From NCBI GenBank assembly GCA_946480585.1, contig CAMLKQ010000097.1, forward strand, positions 1-7,863: a stretch of 7,863 nt of DNA, in the 5' to 3' direction. Every line of letters starts with the position of its first letter. The stretch's first letter is position 1. This document shows positions 6,195-7,863 of this stretch, in pieces. The position numbers and the translations under genes are program-made. The notes under the pieces were generated by a model that saw only the letters and a list, made by a program, of their open reading frames with translations, ran no database searches and was not told the DNA's origin. This DNA is from an uncultured Kangiella sp. GTDB taxonomy: Bacteria > Pseudomonadota > Gammaproteobacteria > Enterobacterales > DSM-103792.

Positions 6195-6225
6195 ACTATA
6201 CCGAAGACCGGCCGCCGGCCGACAA
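6195..6225 (-). promoter_or_regulatory. Candidate promoter of the TPR lipoprotein-lolB-ispE operon
   Basis: Reading the minus strand, TTGTCG (6225-6220) and TATAGT (6200-6195) resemble sigma-70 -35 and -10 hexamers, with a long 19-nt spacer made of tandem CCGGCC palindromes. The start would fall around 6188, leaving a leader of about 30 nt. The -10 is good, and the spacing is suboptimal. Confidence 0.45.
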
Positions 6226-6272
6226 GCGTCGTGACGGTCGGTGTGCAATCAAACCTTGGCTGCGGGGCGCGG

Positions 6273-6281
6273 TGCTACAAT
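6273..6281 (+). promoter_or_regulatory. Extended -10 promoter of hemA
   Basis: TGCTACAAT combines a TGn extended -10 with a near-consensus -10 hexamer TACAAT (6276-6281). No -35 is found at 16-18 nt; TTGGCT (6256-6261) is only 14 nt upstream. Extended -10 promoters tolerate a missing -35. The transcript would start near 6288, about 28 nt before the hemA ATG. Confidence 0.6.
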
Positions 6282-6315
6282 GCGCGCCGCGCTTGCCGGG
6301 GGTTAACGCAAACGA

Positions 6316-7587
6316 ATGAGTGTCTTTGCGATCGGAATCAATCACGTTACTGCACCGGTGGCGATCCGTGATCGGCTGGCGTTTCCGCCTGACATCATGC
6401 CCGAGGCACTGCGCGAGCTGGCGAGCCAGGCCAATCAGCCGGAAGCGGCCATCTTGTCGACCTGCAACCGGGTCGAGCTGTACCTGTCGGGCGATATCGA
6501 GCCGGACAGTGTCACGCGCTGGTTGCAGCAGCACCGCCACATCAGCGCCGACGATCTGCAGCGCAGCCTTTACATCAAGCGCGATGCCGACGCCATTCGC
6601 CACGTCATGCGGGTGGCGAGCGGGCTCGATTCGATGGTGCTCGGCGAACCGCAAATTCTCGGTCAGCTGAAAGACGCCTTCGCCGCCGCCCAAGCCGCCG
6701 GCAGCTTGGGCCAGCAACTTTCGCGTTTGTTCCAGCAAAGTTTTGCCGTCGCCAAACAGGTGCGCACCGATACCGCGATTGGCCAATCCGCCGTCAGCGT
6801 GGCCTACGCCGCGGTGCAGCTCGCCAAACGCATTTTCACCGATTTGTCGAAAACCACCGTGCTGTTCATCGGCGCTGGCGAAACCGTGCAGCTCGCCGCC
6901 CAGCATCTGGTGCAACCGGGTGCGACCAAGGTGATTGTTGCCAACCGGACGGTGGCGCGCGCGGAAGAACTCGCTTCGCTGTATGGCGGCGAAGCGGTAC
7001 CGCTGGCCGAGTTGCCGAACGTGCTGCCGCGCGCCGATATCGTTATCAGCTCGACCGCAAGCCCGCTGCCGATTCTCGGTAAAGGTCTGGTCGAAAGCGC
7101 CATCAAAAAGCGCAAGCACAAACCGATATTCATGGTCGACCTGGCCGTGCCACGCGATATCGAGCCGGAAGTGGCCGAACTCGATGACGTGTTCCTCTAC
7201 ACCGTTGATGATCTGACGAACGTGGTGCAGGAAAACCTGAAAGCGCGTCAGGAAGCGGCGGTGCAGGCTGAGAAAATCATTGCCGAGCAAGTCGAGCAGT
7301 TTCTGGCCTGGCAGCGCGAGCGCGATGCCGCTGGCACCATCCGCGATCTGCGCGACAACTGGCAGCAAATCCAGAATCAGGAACTGGAGCGGGCGATGCA
7401 GCGGCTCGGCGCCGGTGATGACCCGACCGAGGTGTTGAAACAGTTTGGTCACCGGCTCGGCAACAAATTCCTGCATGCGCCCAGTGAGCGGCTGCGTGCG
7501 GATGCCGCCGCCGGCCGCAGTCACAGTCTCGATGCGGTGCGCCATCTGTTTGATCTGGATGCCGCCGCCAACAAAGCAAACGAATGA
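6316..7587 (+). CDS. hemA: Glutamyl-tRNA reductase
   Basis: First committed enzyme of C5-pathway tetrapyrrole synthesis: NADPH-dependent reduction of Glu-tRNA(Glu) to glutamate 1-semialdehyde. The protein has 423 residues against 418 in E. coli. Catalytic domain: N-terminal GINHVTAPV (7-15), STCNRVELY (48-56) with the nucleophilic Cys50 and Arg52, His96 near the family's active-site His, and the signature VASGLDSMVLGEPQILGQLK (100-119). NADPH domain: VLFIGAGE (182-189), VANRT (208-212) and MVDLAVPRDIEPEV (273-286). A helical C-terminal dimerisation segment (about 310-415) follows. The ATG at 6316 gives the standard family N-terminus; no strong Shine-Dalgarno site is visible, only a GGGGG 13 nt upstream. 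It is divergent from the TPR gene and followed by prfA after 10 nt, the common gammaproteobacterial hemA-prfA operon. Its stop overlaps a five-codon mini-ORF leading to prfA. Confidence 0.98.
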   Translation: MSVFAIGINHVTAPVAIRDRLAFPPDIMPEALRELASQANQPEAAILSTCNRVELYLSGDIEPDSVTRWLQQHRHISADDLQRSLYIKRDADAIRHVMRVASGLDSMVLGEPQILGQLKDAFAAAQAAGSLGQQLSRLFQQSFAVAKQVRTDTAIGQSAVSVAYAAVQLAKRIFTDLSKTTVLFIGAGETVQLAAQHLVQPGATKVIVANRTVARAEELASLYGGEAVPLAELPNVLPRADIVISSTASPLPILGKGLVESAIKKRKHKPIFMVDLAVPRDIEPEVAELDDVFLYTVDDLTNVVQENLKARQEAAVQAEKIIAEQVEQFLAWQRERDAAGTIRDLRDNWQQIQNQELERAMQRLGAGDDPTEVLKQFGHRLGNKFLHAPSERLRADAAAGRSHSLDAVRHLFDLDAAANKANE

Positions 7588-7601
7588 AAACCGGTTCATG
7601 A
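7584..7601 (+). other. Five-codon mini-ORF bridging hemA and prfA
   Basis: ATG AAA ACC GGT TCA TGA encodes MKTGS. Its ATG overlaps the hemA stop (ATGA, 7584-7587) and its TGA overlaps the prfA start (ATGA, 7598-7601). It could pass terminating ribosomes from hemA to prfA. There is no evidence for a functional peptide, and the arrangement may be accidental. Confidence 0.4.
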
Positions 7602-7863
7602 AAGACTCTGTAGAACGCAAATTGCAGGCGCTGGTCGAGCGTCATCAGGAACTGGCGGCGCTGTTGGCCGATCCGGCCGTGGTCGGCGACAACAACAAGT
7701 TTCGCGAACTGTCGAAAGAGTACGCCCAGCTTGAACCCGTGGTATCCGAGTTCAATGGCTGGCAGCAGGCGGTGGCGGCATTGGCCGACACTGAAAAAAT
7801 GCTCACTGACAGCGACACCGAGATGCGCGAGCTGGCGCGGGAAGAATTGCCGGGGGCGAAAGC
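7598..7863 (+). CDS. prfA: Peptide chain release factor 1, N-terminal part
   Basis: RF1 recognises UAA and UAG stop codons in the ribosomal A site and triggers peptidyl-tRNA hydrolysis. Only 88 of the usual roughly 360 residues are in the window; the PxT recognition and GGQ catalytic motifs lie beyond the right edge. The N-terminal domain aligns well with E. coli RF1: [20 protein letters not shown] against [31 protein letters not shown] (35-45) against FRALSREYAQL, and [10 protein letters not shown] (75-84) against EMREMAQDEL. The ATG at 7598 lies 10 nt after the hemA stop and has no clear Shine-Dalgarno sequence, consistent with coupling to hemA translation directly or through the overlapping mini-ORF. 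RF2 also has a helical N-terminal domain, but the residue match and hemA linkage favour RF1. Confidence 0.95.
   Translation, partial: [88 protein letters not shown]

Noticed and set aside
5127..6371. A 414-codon plus-strand open frame opposite the TPR gene
   Set aside because: Low-complexity Gln/Arg/Gly-rich translation with no domain, antisense to a clear TPR lipoprotein, and running into the hemA start in the wrong frame.
6196..7620. A 474-codon open frame on the minus strand opposite hemA
   Set aside because: It is antisense to an unmistakable hemA, has no recognisable domain, and covers the divergent promoter. Long antisense frames are expected in GC-rich coding DNA with few stop triplets.

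Overview
This is a housekeeping stretch of a gammaproteobacterial chromosome with GC-rich coding sequence. Gene content, order and orientation match the hemA/prfA - TPR lipoprotein - lolB - ispE - tRNA-Gln - prs - rplY - pth cluster known from Pseudomonas and related groups. The proteins look typically gammaproteobacterial: HemA has STCNR at Cys50, Prs begins [11 protein letters not shown], and bL25 is the long CTC form. I cannot name the genus. I see no mobile element, phage gene, CRISPR array or defence system.

Layout. Nearly everything from 1 to 6155 is read from the minus strand. In transcription order it runs: a 680-residue TPR-repeat lipoprotein (6155-4113), lolB (4116-3532, overlapping the TPR gene by ATGA), ispE (3511-2660), tRNA-Gln(UUG) (2648-2574), a degenerate second tRNA-Gln copy (about 2550-2460), prs (2361-1417), a terminator-like hairpin (1407-1375), a hairpin-rich leader, rplY (1271-654), a long 3' stem-loop, a strong intrinsic terminator (575-541), and pth (467 to beyond base 1). 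On the plus strand hemA (6316-7587) is divergent from the TPR gene, and prfA begins at 7598 and runs off the right edge. The divergent promoter region lies at 6156-6315.

How the genes relate. Several products concern tRNA and translation: HemA consumes Glu-tRNA for heme synthesis, RF1 terminates translation, Pth recycles peptidyl-tRNA, bL25 binds 5S rRNA, and there is a tRNA-Gln gene. Prs makes PRPP for nucleotides and some amino acids, IspE belongs to the MEP isoprenoid pathway, and LolB is the outer-membrane receptor for lipoproteins. The TPR lipoprotein is the one protein here without an established role; its stop-start overlap with lolB and shared lipoprotein character suggest an envelope function.

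The unusual signals are not in the proteins but in short RNA-level structures: a decayed tandem copy of tRNA-Gln in the prs leader with a 36-bp perfect repeat; three consecutive hairpins in the rplY leader, the last followed by a T run touching the Shine-Dalgarno sequence; a long stem-loop in the rplY 3' region; and a five-codon mini-ORF that bridges the hemA stop and the prfA start by overlaps at both ends. I found no convincing new multi-gene system.
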